Assembly: GCF_003429005.1 (NCBI RefSeq)
Contig: NZ_QVQV01000007.1
Coordinates: 480,828 to 544,827, forward strand
Origin: Paraburkholderia sp. DHOC27
GTDB lineage: Bacteria; Pseudomonadota; Gammaproteobacteria; Burkholderiales; Burkholderiaceae
Direction of reading: 5' to 3'
DNA length: 64,000 nt
Shown here piece after piece: positions 45,444 through 54,379 of this stretch (position 1 is its first letter; every line of letters begins with the position of its first letter). Below the pieces are notes generated by a model. That model saw only the letters and a list, made by a program, of their open reading frames with translations. It ran no database searches and was not told the DNA's origin. The translations under genes were made by a program, and so were the position numbers.

Positions 45444-46757
45444 TCAGCCGCGCTCGCCTGCCCCAAAATAACGATGCAGCAGCGCCGTGGCCGACGCGCC
45501 ATGCAGCACCACGGACAACACGATCGTCGCCAGCACGATGGGAATGATGGGCGTCAGCAAGGGCGCTTTCACCTGCTCGAGCCCATACAGCAGGTAGTAA
45601 AACGCACCGACCCCGCGAATACCCAGCCAGCCGCTTAGCAGCCGCTGATGCAGATTGAGCCCGGAGCCGAGCAGCGAAATCAGCACGCCGGCAGGCCGGG
45701 CGATGAAGAGCAGGACCAGCACGGGCCAGATGACGGACCAGTGCAACAGCTCGCGCCAGTACAGCGAAATGACGCTGCCGATGATCAGCATGAGCGCGAG
45801 TTCCACCAGCCGTTCGATCTCGACCGAGAACGCCATCATGGATTCGGCCATGTAGGCGTGCGCGAGGTCGGGGTCTTTTGCGGCCTCGTCGGTGGCGCCG
45901 CGTTGCACGGACTTCAGCGCGTCGTTGGGCACCTGCGTGCCGGTCACCTTGAACTCTTGCCTGCGCACGGCGACGCCCGCCGCGAACACCGCGATGAACG
46001 CGTAGGTATGCACGAGCAGCGCGGCACCGTAACTCAGCGCCATCAAGCCGAGCGCGAAAAAGCCCTCCAGACCGAGCGCCTCTTCATGCCGCGTACGCAG
46101 ATGCGTGGCGATCATGACAGTGCCGGTGCCGAGCAGCCAGCCAATCAGCAGCGCACCGACGATACCCCATGCCACCGCAAGCGCGAAGGTCCACGCATGA
46201 GTACTGCCGAAGGTCGGCGCGCCGCACAGCCACAACGCCGCGATGGCGAACGGGTAAGCCGCACCGTCGTTCAGGCCGCCCTCGGCGGAAAGCGTGAAAC
46301 GCAGCGGCTCGTCATCCCCTGCTTCAAGCACGCGCAGTTCGTTGGCAAGCACCGGATCGGTCGGTGCGAGCGCCGCCGCGAGCATCAACGCCGGCCCTGC
46401 CTCGAGCCCGACACCCCAGCGCGCGGTCACGAACATCAAGGCGATCGTGATCAGCATCGCCGGTCCGGCCAGCCGCAACGGCAAGCGCCACAGCGGCTGG
46501 TTCAGCGGCACGCGCAGATACATGCCAATGGCGAACAGCGAAATCATCAACCCCGTCTCGGTCACGCCGCGCAGCATCTTGAGTTGCTGGTCGAGATTCG
46601 GCGCGAACAGATGCGCGCACGCGGGGCCCATGACGATCCCCACCGCGAGGTAGACCATCGCGCCCGTCAACGGCAGGCGCGTCATCAGCCGCGTCGACGC
46701 TGCCATGATGATCAGCAGCAGCCCCACCACGACAAACACAGTTGCTTCAAGCGTCAT
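45444..46757 (-). CDS. Cation/proton antiporter (NhaP/CPA1-like)
   Basis: Integral membrane antiporter of 437 residues with about twelve hydrophobic segments. Core motifs of CPA antiporters are visible: APTDPVLANEL and SAEGGLNDGAAYPFA. It starts MTLEATVFVVVGLLLIIMAA. An internal hydrophilic loop (about 275-310, QEFKVTGTQVPNDALKSVQR) is unusual. Exchange of Na+ or K+ for H+ is expected; the ion cannot be read from sequence. It stands alone. Confidence 0.92.
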   Translation of the reverse strand: MTLEATVFVVVGLLLIIMAASTRLMTRLPLTGAMVYLAVGIVMGPACAHLFAPNLDQQLKMLRGVTETGLMISLFAIGMYLRVPLNQPLWRLPLRLAGPAMLITIALMFVTARWGVGLEAGPALMLAAALAPTDPVLANELRVLEAGDDEPLRFTLSAEGGLNDGAAYPFAIAALWLCGAPTFGSTHAWTFALAVAWGIVGALLIGWLLGTGTVMIATHLRTRHEEALGLEGFFALGLMALSYGAALLVHTYAFIAVFAAGVAVRRQEFKVTGTQVPNDALKSVQRGATDEAAKDPDLAHAYMAESMMAFSVEIERLVELALMLIIGSVISLYWRELLHWSVIWPVLVLLFIARPAGVLISLLGSGLNLHQRLLSGWLGIRGVGAFYYLLYGLEQVKAPLLTPIIPIVLATIVLSVVLHGASATALLHRYFGAGERG

Positions 46758-47078
46758 GCGGTCGCCTGCTGATGTTTATCTGTGCGGGTTGCCTGAGTGG
46801 ATTGTTGGTCTGTCACGCGTGCGGCTCGAAGAGGGGTGGTTCGGGTAACGTCTCGCATCACCTCAAAGGGCACGCAATGTCCGTGCCGTGACGCGGCGTG
46901 AACGCCCGACGAACCCTGGCAAGCTACCGAAGAACCACGCCGGTCAGCCGTCTATACTCACCGTTCGAGCCGCGCCCGCGCTATCACGGGCAGCGTGAAT
47001 CAGCAGCGTAAGCGGGCAGTTAAAACGGCAAGCTGGCGGTAAGGCTTCACAGCAGGCTCCACGTATGAGGCAAGAAAG
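46758..47078. other. Intergenic region between divergent antiporter and racemase genes
   Basis: About 320 bases. A TATACT at 46953-46958 could be a -10 for the racemase gene, without a clear -35. Nothing else was recognised. Confidence 0.3.
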
Positions 47079-47798
47079 ATGAAAACCATTGGCGTGATTG
47101 GCGGAATGAGCTGGGAATCGTCCGCCGAGTATTACCGGTTGCTGAACCGTCATGCCAAGGCGCGGCTGGGCGGTCATCACAACGCGCGCAGTCTGCTGTT
47201 GACGGTGGATTTTGCCGAGGTGGAAGCGCGTCAGCGCGCCGGTGACTGGGACGCGCTCGGCACGCAGATGGCCGACGCCGCGCGTCGTCTGCAAGCCGGC
47301 GGCGCGGACCTCGTGATTCTCGCGACCAACACCATGCATCGGGTTTGCGAGTCGATCGAGCGGGCCATTGCGATCCCGTTCCTGCATATCGCCGACCCCA
47401 CCGGCCACGCGTTGCGCGCAGCCGGCGTCGAACGTGTGGCTCTGCTCGGCACGCGCTACACGATGGAGCAGGCGTTTTACTCCGGACGCCTGCGCGAGCG
47501 TCATGCACTCGATACGCTGATCCCCGACGAAGCGGATCGCGTGGAAATTCATCGCATCATCTACGACGAGTTGTGTCATGGCGTCATCACCGACACGTCA
47601 CGGCGCCGCTATCAGCAGGTTATCGAAGCCCTCGCCTCACGCGGCGCGCAGGCGGTGATTCTCGGCTGTACGGAGATCACCTTGCTGATCAAGCCGGAAG
47701 ATTCCGCGCTGCCCGTGTTCGACACCACGGCATTGCATGCGCAAGCGGCGGTGGATTGGGCGATTGATCGCGACCGTGACGAAGTGGCGTCGCCTTGA
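47079..47798 (+). CDS. Aspartate/glutamate racemase-family protein (YgeA-like)
   Basis: Cofactor-independent amino-acid racemase of 239 residues. The first catalytic region is LATNTMHRV with Thr83, matching the catalytic Thr83 of E. coli YgeA. The second is the cysteine in VILGCTEITLL. Segments MSWESSAEYYRLLN and FLHIADPTGHALRAAG are strongly YgeA-like. D-amino acid supply or L/D conversion of an acidic amino acid is likely; specificity is not readable. It converges on the ABC ATPase gene. Confidence 0.92.
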   Translation: MKTIGVIGGMSWESSAEYYRLLNRHAKARLGGHHNARSLLLTVDFAEVEARQRAGDWDALGTQMADAARRLQAGGADLVILATNTMHRVCESIERAIAIPFLHIADPTGHALRAAGVERVALLGTRYTMEQAFYSGRLRERHALDTLIPDEADRVEIHRIIYDELCHGVITDTSRRRYQQVIEALASRGAQAVILGCTEITLLIKPEDSALPVFDTTALHAQAAVDWAIDRDRDEVASP

Positions 47799-47835
47799 CC
47801 CTGGACGCCGCCACTTCGTTGTTCACACTCAGCCT

Positions 47836-49188
47836 TCAGGATTCGACATCGGCCAGACTGAACAGCTCGGTCTGATCGTTGTACGAAAAGATCTCGCCAT
47901 AACGGCCCCAGTTGATCACCGCGTCGAGCGTTTCCTGCGCGACGCTGTCGATCAGGAAATCTTCCAGCTCCTGCTCGAAGCGCACGCGCGGCGCGCGATG
48001 CCCCGGCCGCTCGTTGAGCACCTTCCTGATCCGCGCCGCAAGCGGCACGTGCCGCAGCAGATGCTCGGCGAACATCATCTTGCGTTCCTGCGTGCCGAGT
48101 TCGAAGAACACCCGCGCAGCCGGCGTCAGCACGATGTCGCCCTCGCGCACTTCCGCGAAGCTCAGATGCTGCAACACTTCGGCCACCGGGAACAGATCGT
48201 CCACCTCCAGATGCAGCGAACGGGCAATTTCCGGCATGTCGGCCCGGCCGTGGTACGGCGCAGCGGCCAGCGTTTCGATCAGGCCGGCAATCAGGTTGGT
48301 GGACACCTGCGGCAACGAACTACCCAGTTCCAGACCTTTGCGCGTGGACTCGTCAGTTTGACGCGCGGTCATCTTGGCGTAGATGTCGTCCACCAGACGG
48401 CGGAACGCCGGGTCCAGACGGTTACGCGGGTGCTTGAACGGCACCTTGATCTCGGCAATCACGCGACCCGGGTTCGACGACAGCACCAGAATGCGGTCGC
48501 ACATGAACACCGCTTCCTCGATGTTGTGCGTGACGATCAGCACCGACTTGATCGGCATGCGCCCCTGCGTCCAGAGATCCAGCAGGTCGGTACGCAGCGT
48601 TTCGGCGGTCAGCACGTCGAGCGCGGAGAACGGCTCGTCCATCAGCAGCAGCGTCGGATCGACCACCAGCGCACGCGCGAAGCCCACCCGCTGGCGCATG
48701 CCGCCCGACAGCTCGCGCGGATAGGCGTTTTCGAAGCCGTCCAGACCGATCAGGTCGATTGCCGCCAGCGCGCGTTCGCGCCGCTCGCGCGCACCCACGC
48801 CCTGCGCTTCGAGCCCGGCTTCCACGTTCTGCAGCACGGTCAGCCACGGGAACAGCGCGAAGGTCTGGAACACCATCGCCACACCTTTGGCGGGACCTTC
48901 GAGCGGCTTGCCGAGGTACGACACTTCGCCATCGGTCGGCTCGATCAGGCCGGCGATGATGCGCAGCAGCGTCGACTTGCCCGAGCCCGAACGGCCCAGC
49001 ATGCCGACAATCTCGCCTTCACGCAGCGCGAGGTTCACGCCGTCGAGCACCAGCAGTTCGCTCTGGTTCTTGTCGAAGCCACGGCTCACGTCCTTGACGC
49101 ACAGCACTTCGTCGCCCAGCCGCGGCGCATTGGATGAGGGGTTGAGCGTCGACGGCGCATCGCCCGGGGCAAATTTCAGATTCAGCAT
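47836..49188 (-). CDS. ABC transporter ATPase with C-terminal AAA-associated domain (nitrate/sulfonate type)
   Basis: ATP-binding subunit of 450 residues. Walker A is GRSGSGKST (65-73), the signature LSGGMRQRVGFARAL, and Walker B LLLMDEPFSALD. The ATPase part ends near 270. An AAA-associated domain follows (about 300-430), typical of NrtD/TauB/SsuB relatives in this group. ATG at 49188 (MLNLKFAPGDAPST) was chosen. It lies 11 bases after the permease gene. No periplasmic binding protein is encoded beside it. Confidence 0.93.
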   Translation of the reverse strand: MLNLKFAPGDAPSTLNPSSNAPRLGDEVLCVKDVSRGFDKNQSELLVLDGVNLALREGEIVGMLGRSGSGKSTLLRIIAGLIEPTDGEVSYLGKPLEGPAKGVAMVFQTFALFPWLTVLQNVEAGLEAQGVGARERRERALAAIDLIGLDGFENAYPRELSGGMRQRVGFARALVVDPTLLLMDEPFSALDVLTAETLRTDLLDLWTQGRMPIKSVLIVTHNIEEAVFMCDRILVLSSNPGRVIAEIKVPFKHPRNRLDPAFRRLVDDIYAKMTARQTDESTRKGLELGSSLPQVSTNLIAGLIETLAAAPYHGRADMPEIARSLHLEVDDLFPVAEVLQHLSFAEVREGDIVLTPAARVFFELGTQERKMMFAEHLLRHVPLAARIRKVLNERPGHRAPRVRFEQELEDFLIDSVAQETLDAVINWGRYGEIFSYNDQTELFSLADVES

Positions 49189-49199
49189 GGCATTTACTC

Positions 49200-50951
49200 T
49201 CAATCGAGCCGCAGCCTGGATTCGGCGAAGGCGTACATCGGACGCCACAGCAGGCGGTTGAACAAGGTCACGAATAGCGACATCACGGCGATGCCGAGGA
49301 TGATCTTCGGAAAGTCGCCCGCAGCCGTGGTCTGCGCGATGTATGCACCGAGACCATGCGCTGCGACCTTGGTGTCGCCCCACTGCACGTATTCGGCCAC
49401 GATGCTCGCATTCCACGCGCCACCGGATGCCGTAATCGCGCCCGTGATGTAGTACGGAAAGATGCCCGGCAGCATCGCCTTGCGCCACCACTGCCAGCCG
49501 CGTATGCCAAAGTTGGTGGACACCTCGCGATAGTCGTTCGGATAGGCGCTCGCACCCGCGATCACGTTGAACAGGATGTACCACTGCGTGCCGAGCACGA
49601 TGAGCGGCGAGAGCCAGATATCCGGGTTCAGATGAAAGCGCACGATCACGATGACGAACACCGGAAACAGCAGATTGGCCGGGAACGCGGCGAGGAACTG
49701 CGCGAGCGGCTGGATCTTTTCAGCCAGCGCCGGCCGCAGCCCGATCAGCACGCCGAGCGGCACCCAGATCACCGAAGAGAGCGCAATCAGCAACGCGACC
49801 CGCAGCAACGTGATGAAACCCAGCACGAACACATGCCCTACTTCGTCGAGCGTGACGCCGGTGCGCACATACGTCACCACACGGTAGACCACATAGAGCG
49901 TAAGAAGCAGCACGAGGACGCCCCACACCACGTCGCCCAGTCGCGACGATTTGGGCCGGCTCGGCAGACTGAAACGCAGGCGGGGAATCCCGGGCATGCG
50001 CATCGGCACGCGCGCCGCGTTGGCGAACAGCACGCCGAGCGGCACGAGGCCACGGTGAATCAGACGCGTGCGGCGAATCAGGTCGAGCAGCCACGACTCG
50101 GGCGCATCGCCAGAACTGGTGTTCTCCATGCGGAACTTGTCCGCCCACGCCACCAGCGGACGGAACAGAAACTGGTCGTACGCGAGGATCACCACCGTCA
50201 TGGTCAGGATCACCCAGCCAATCGCATGCAAATTCTTCTCGGAGATGGCCTGCGCCAGATACGCGCCAATGCCCGGCAGCGTGATGGTGTTGTTGCCCAC
50301 CGTGATCGCTTCGGAGGCCACCACGAAAAACCAGCCGCCCGACATCGACATCATCATGTTCCAGATGAGGCCCGGCATCGAAAACGGCACTTCGAGCTTC
50401 CAGAAACGCTGCCACGAGGTGAGATGAAAACCGCGCGAGACTTCGTCCAGGTCGCGCGGCACCGTGCGCAGCGACTGGTAGAAGCTGAAGGTCATGTTCC
50501 AGGCCTGGCTCGTGAAGATCGCGAAGATCGCCGCCAGTTCGGCGCCGAGCACACGTCCCGGGAACAGCGCGAGGAAGAACGTCACCGTAAACGAAATGTA
50601 GCCGAGCACTGGCACGGACTGCAGGATGTCGAGGATCGGCACCAGCACCAGACCCGCGCGGCGGCTCTTGGCCGCGAGCGTGCCGTACACCAGTGTGAAG
50701 ACCAGCGAGGCGACCATCGCCGCCAGCATGCGCAGCGTGGTGCGCATTGCGTACTCGGGCAGACTCGTCGGATCGAGTGAGATCACCTGCGTCTTCAGCG
50801 TCGATATGGGCGCGAGCGTCTGGTGAAAGCCGATCGCCGTCATCGCCAGCACGCAGATGATCAGCGGGAAGGCGACGAAATCCCAACCGTTCGGCAACAG
50901 GCGCCACGCCGACGCATTCGCGGTGCGGTTCAGGGTGAAATTGAAATTCAT
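49200..50951 (-). CDS. Fused double-domain ABC permease (nitrate/sulfonate type)
   Basis: A 583-residue permease with two BPD_transp_1 domains in one chain, about residues 85-260 and 375-570. EAA-loop-like segments lie in DLDEVSRGFHLTSWQRFWKL and YPNDYREVSTNFGIRGWQWW. The two halves are joined by a hydrophilic stretch (about 285-345). One polypeptide thus supplies both transmembrane halves. It starts MNFNFTLNRTANAS at 50951. It forms an operon with the ATPase downstream. Substrate unknown; a sulfonate, nitrate or similar anion is only a family guess. Confidence 0.92.
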   Translation of the reverse strand: MNFNFTLNRTANASAWRLLPNGWDFVAFPLIICVLAMTAIGFHQTLAPISTLKTQVISLDPTSLPEYAMRTTLRMLAAMVASLVFTLVYGTLAAKSRRAGLVLVPILDILQSVPVLGYISFTVTFFLALFPGRVLGAELAAIFAIFTSQAWNMTFSFYQSLRTVPRDLDEVSRGFHLTSWQRFWKLEVPFSMPGLIWNMMMSMSGGWFFVVASEAITVGNNTITLPGIGAYLAQAISEKNLHAIGWVILTMTVVILAYDQFLFRPLVAWADKFRMENTSSGDAPESWLLDLIRRTRLIHRGLVPLGVLFANAARVPMRMPGIPRLRFSLPSRPKSSRLGDVVWGVLVLLLTLYVVYRVVTYVRTGVTLDEVGHVFVLGFITLLRVALLIALSSVIWVPLGVLIGLRPALAEKIQPLAQFLAAFPANLLFPVFVIVIVRFHLNPDIWLSPLIVLGTQWYILFNVIAGASAYPNDYREVSTNFGIRGWQWWRKAMLPGIFPYYITGAITASGGAWNASIVAEYVQWGDTKVAAHGLGAYIAQTTAAGDFPKIILGIAVMSLFVTLFNRLLWRPMYAFAESRLRLD

Positions 50952-51026
50952 CTGGCGCCTCGCAGATGAAGGTTGATCAGGGCATGCCGGACCACACTGG
51001 CGCCGCGCGCACGTGTGGCACACGAG

Positions 51027-51062
51027 GTACCAGCGGTACCAGCGGTCCCAGCGGTCCCAGCG
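51027..51062 (+). repeat. 9-bp tandem repeat, four copies
   Basis: Two GTACCAGCG units followed by two GTCCCAGCG units, upstream of the ABC permease gene. Confidence 0.85.
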
Positions 51063-51227
51063 GCAAGGGCGACACCAGCGCGGTCGGGCATGCGCAGCAC
51101 AAAGCAGAGTTGAATCATGACGGGGTGAAGACGAAGGATGCGGCAACGCGAGCCCTCCGTCATCCGCGCCAGCGCTTCACCGCGAACGATGCCAGCACCT
51201 GCAGATGACGGAAGATTGGAGAAAAAC

Positions 51228-51404
51228 TTAAGCGGTGCGGCGCCGAAAGCGCTGCAAAAGCCGCGATGACAGCGGATGCCGCAGCGTGTGTGACAGCGCG
51301 GCGAGCTTGCGTGGCTCGCGGGCTTGCAGGGACAGCATGGCGTCGTAGTGGACACGTGCTTCCTGCACGTGCGGCAGTTGCGACAGAAGGAGGCCGAAAT
51401 TCAT
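51228..51404 (-). CDS. Possible small protein, 58 residues, upstream of the ABC genes
   Basis: Frame MNFGLLLSQLPHVQEARVHY ... ending RLLQRFRRRTA, with a CTGGAGAAAC ribosome binding site before ATG 51404. The C-terminal third is very basic. It lies 276 bases upstream of the double permease on the same strand. No family was recognised; it may be a leader peptide or chance frame. Confidence 0.45.
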   Translation of the reverse strand: MNFGLLLSQLPHVQEARVHYDAMLSLQAREPRKLAALSHTLRHPLSSRLLQRFRRRTA

Positions 51405-52012
51405 GATGTTTCTCCAGGCGTCTGGCTTGAACGCGAATGAAGCGGAAGCCAGCAGACCCGGAGATGGCGCGCTGCATGGGCGCGGCCGGAAAGATCTACT
51501 CGCTTCCTTCAGATAAAGGGAAGGTAAAGCGGCATATGGGGTAACTATCAGGGTCCGGCATGGGACTCTCCTTTGCAAAGCACGCGCATAGGCGCGAGTG
51601 GCGGGCCGAAGCTCGCAACACGGTACCCGGCGAACACGCGCAACAACGCGGCGCTCGCTGGGCGCTGATCAAAGGTGCACGGAGAAAATCACTACGGCGC
51701 GCACCGTCTGCCTGATGGCAAGACGGCGGCTGGAGAAAAAACGGCGCGGGCGTCCTGCCGCTCAGGCGGCGAAACAGATCGAAGATCGACTACTGCTACT
51801 GTCCAAGGCATTAGCCCCATTTGTGACGACGGCGAATTCTAGACATTTTTGGAATAGAAAGTCAACTTGATTCGCTAAGCAGAGCCAAACTATCCAGAAG
51901 TGACGCAGGAAACGCACATTTGCGCTTCATCGGCCTTCCGGCCGGGGCATGGAGAAAGCTGCGCGCAAGCGGTGAAACCCGGCGGGCTGCAAGCCGGGCT
52001 CGCGCGCCCGCA
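51405..52012. other. Intergenic region between the small ORF and kup
   Basis: About 600 bases. A plus-strand frame at 51715-51870 (RRRLEKKRRGRPAAQAAKQI) resembles the start of a TetR-family regulator, then stops after about 50 residues. It could be a remnant or chance. No RNA gene or terminator was clear. Confidence 0.3.
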
Positions 52013-53911
52013 TCAAAGATTGATCTGGCCGCCCATTTCGACCACGCGGTTGGCCGGCAGGCTGTAGTACTCGGCCGCCTGCGCCGCGTTGCGGCCGAGG
52101 AAGGCAAACAGCTTCTCGCGCCACAGCGACATCTCCTTGCTCTCGCCGGTGGCGAGAATCGTGTCGCGGGCGAGGAAGAACGAGGTATCCGCCGGTTCAT
52201 ATTGCCAATCGGGAATCTTCTTCGCCACCAGCGAGAGGATCGCCGGCACGTTCGGAATCTCCATGAAGCCGTTGCGCACCGCCACCGAATAACAGCCGTA
52301 GCCCATGTCCTTCACCGTCACGCGCTGCTCATCCGGCACATGCGGGACGTTGTCGGTCATGCCGGCCATGAAAATGTTGATCTGGTGCATCACGCGGTTG
52401 TGCTTGAGGTTGTGCATGAACGCAGACGGCGTCATGCCCGCCACGCCACCCGGAAACACCGCCGTGCCGTCGACGCGCGGCGGCGCGTGCGAGCCGCCGC
52501 ACAGCGACTGGATCAAACCGTCCAGCGGAATGTTGTCGGTCTTCATGCGCTCGACCACCACTTCGCGGCCACGGTGCCAGGTGGTCATCACGGTGAACAG
52601 CACGCCGCCGGCCAGCAGCGGGAACCAGCCGCCCTCGAGCACCTTGCTCACGTTACTCGAGACGAACACCGCGTCGACGAGCGCAAGCGGCCCGATCACC
52701 ACGAAGATAGCGAGCGGCTTCCATTTCCACAGCGACTGCGTAATGAAATACATCAGCAAGGTGGTGAGCAACATGGTCGAGGCCACCGCAATGCCGTACG
52801 CCGCCGCCAGGTTGTCAGAGGATTTGAAGAACACGACGAGAAACACCACGGCCGCGTAGAGCGAGACGTTGATGAACGGCACGTACACCTGCCCGACTTC
52901 GTGCGTCGACGTGTGGACCACCGGAATGCGCGGCAGGAAGCCCAGCTGCACGGCCTGCTTGGTCATGGAGAAGGCGCCGGAGATCACCGCCTGCGAGGCA
53001 ATGATGGTGGCCGCCGTAGCGAGGATCACGAGCGGCACGAGCGCCCAGCCCGGCGCCGATTCGAAGAACGGCTGCTCCACCGCCGCGGGGCGAGCCAGCA
53101 CCAGCGCTGCCTGACCGAAATAGTTGAGCACGAGACTCGGCAGCACGAGCAGCAGCCACGCGAGACGGATCGGCTTCTTGCCGAAGTGCCCCATATCCGC
53201 GTAGAGCGCTTCGCCGCCCGTCAACGCGAGGAACACCGAACCCAGCACCACGAACGCAGTGCCCGGCGCATGCGTGACGAACGCCAGCGCGTAGAGCGGC
53301 GAGACCGCTTCCAGAATGACCGGGCCACTCACGATATGCAGCACGCCGAGCGCTGCCAGCGTGATGAACCACACGATCATGATGGGGCCGAATACCTTGC
53401 CGACCGTCCCCGTGCCGCGCTTTTGCAGCTTGAACAGCCCCGTGAGGATGACGAGCGAGATGGGCACGATCCACGCGGTCAGTGCCGGGTCGACCAGCGT
53501 GACGCCTTCCACGGCAGAGATCACGGAGATGGCCGGCGTGATCATCGAATCGCCGTAGAACATCGCGGCGCCGAACACGCCGAGCGTCAGCAGCACCTGG
53601 CTCACGCGTGCGGGCGCTACGCGGGACGCGAGCGCGGTGAGCGCGAGAATGCCGCCTTCACCCTCGTTGTCCGCGCGCATCACGAAGCTCACGTACTTGA
53701 GCGTGACCACCACGATGATCGACCAGAGGATGAGAGAAACGATGCCGAACACGTTCGGCGTGGTGATGCCGCCCGCGGCCTTCAGACATTCACGCAGTGT
53801 GTAGAGCGGGCTCGTGCCGATGTCGCCAAACACGACGCCAATCGCGCCCAGCACGAGACTGGGTGCGGCATCGACGGTGTGCGTGGAGGCACTGCTGGCA
53901 GATGAGGACAT
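52013..53911 (-). CDS. kup: Kup-family potassium uptake permease
   Basis: Low-affinity K+/H+ symporter of 632 residues (E. coli 622). About twelve membrane helices occupy residues 15-450, starting VLGAIGVVFGDIGTSPLYTL with the conserved GDIGTSPLYT. A soluble C-terminal domain follows (about 460-632, ERMKTDNIPLDGLIQSL ... AEYYSLPANRVVEMGGQINL). ATG at 53911 (MSSSASSASTHTV) was chosen; the open frame continues upstream but without family similarity. A possible 26-residue membrane peptide lies upstream. Confidence 0.96.
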   Translation of the reverse strand: MSSSASSASTHTVDAAPSLVLGAIGVVFGDIGTSPLYTLRECLKAAGGITTPNVFGIVSLILWSIIVVVTLKYVSFVMRADNEGEGGILALTALASRVAPARVSQVLLTLGVFGAAMFYGDSMITPAISVISAVEGVTLVDPALTAWIVPISLVILTGLFKLQKRGTGTVGKVFGPIMIVWFITLAALGVLHIVSGPVILEAVSPLYALAFVTHAPGTAFVVLGSVFLALTGGEALYADMGHFGKKPIRLAWLLLVLPSLVLNYFGQAALVLARPAAVEQPFFESAPGWALVPLVILATAATIIASQAVISGAFSMTKQAVQLGFLPRIPVVHTSTHEVGQVYVPFINVSLYAAVVFLVVFFKSSDNLAAAYGIAVASTMLLTTLLMYFITQSLWKWKPLAIFVVIGPLALVDAVFVSSNVSKVLEGGWFPLLAGGVLFTVMTTWHRGREVVVERMKTDNIPLDGLIQSLCGGSHAPPRVDGTAVFPGGVAGMTPSAFMHNLKHNRVMHQINIFMAGMTDNVPHVPDEQRVTVKDMGYGCYSVAVRNGFMEIPNVPAILSLVAKKIPDWQYEPADTSFFLARDTILATGESKEMSLWREKLFAFLGRNAAQAAEYYSLPANRVVEMGGQINL

Positions 53912-54189
53912 AGGGTATCGTAAGTTGAATGAAATTAAGCGCGCGTGAACGTAGACTGACGCCAGGCGAGTGGGCCGTCTGCCCTCCTTCGCACATTCGA
54001 GAGCTTGTAGCAGGTTGCAAAGACGGATCTGTGTCATCAGGTTGCAGGGGCTTTGCAGCCGCTCGCGTTGCGGCCGTTGCGCAGCGCCTGGTTTGGCGGA
54101 CCTGCTGCGTCGAAGCGATACGAATGCCCGTGATGAAAGCGCCTGGAGAAGTGGAGGCACTCGCGAGCACCAGCCGGCACTAGTCGGCA

Positions 54190-54270
54190 CTAGCGCAGCT
54201 TCCAGATGCCCCAGATGGCGATCAGCAGTGCGACGCCAAAACCGCCGCCTAACAGAATGTAGGTTTCCAT
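54190..54270 (-). CDS. Possible 26-residue single-span membrane peptide upstream of kup
   Basis: Frame METYILLGGGFGVALLIAIW then GIWKLR and stop. It is a single hydrophobic helix with a basic C-terminus, the layout of small regulatory membrane peptides. A GGA lies about ten bases before the ATG, a weak ribosome binding site. It lies 278 bases upstream of kup on the same strand. It is not KdpF, whose sequence differs. Real coding status needs conservation evidence. Confidence 0.45.
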   Translation of the reverse strand: METYILLGGGFGVALLIAIWGIWKLR

Positions 54271-54379
54271 TTCAGGGTCCGGGATACGAAGGGTTGCAAG
54301 GGGCTCGATCGCCGCATACTACCTTCGCTTCCTTTCAGAACGCATGACGGCGCTTGAGGATGAAGCGCGCCGCGTGGTG

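Noticed and set aside
47781..47818. GAAGTGGCG / CGCCACTTC hairpin at the racemase 3' end
   Set aside because: Loop is long and there is no T-run, so a terminator call is not supported.
51920..53905. 661-codon plus-strand frame opposite kup
   Set aside because: Antisense of kup; translation is Arg/His-rich and not protein-like.
54190..54270. KdpF identity for the 26-residue peptide
   Set aside because: Sequence and neighbours do not fit kdpFABC; only the size and single helix are similar.
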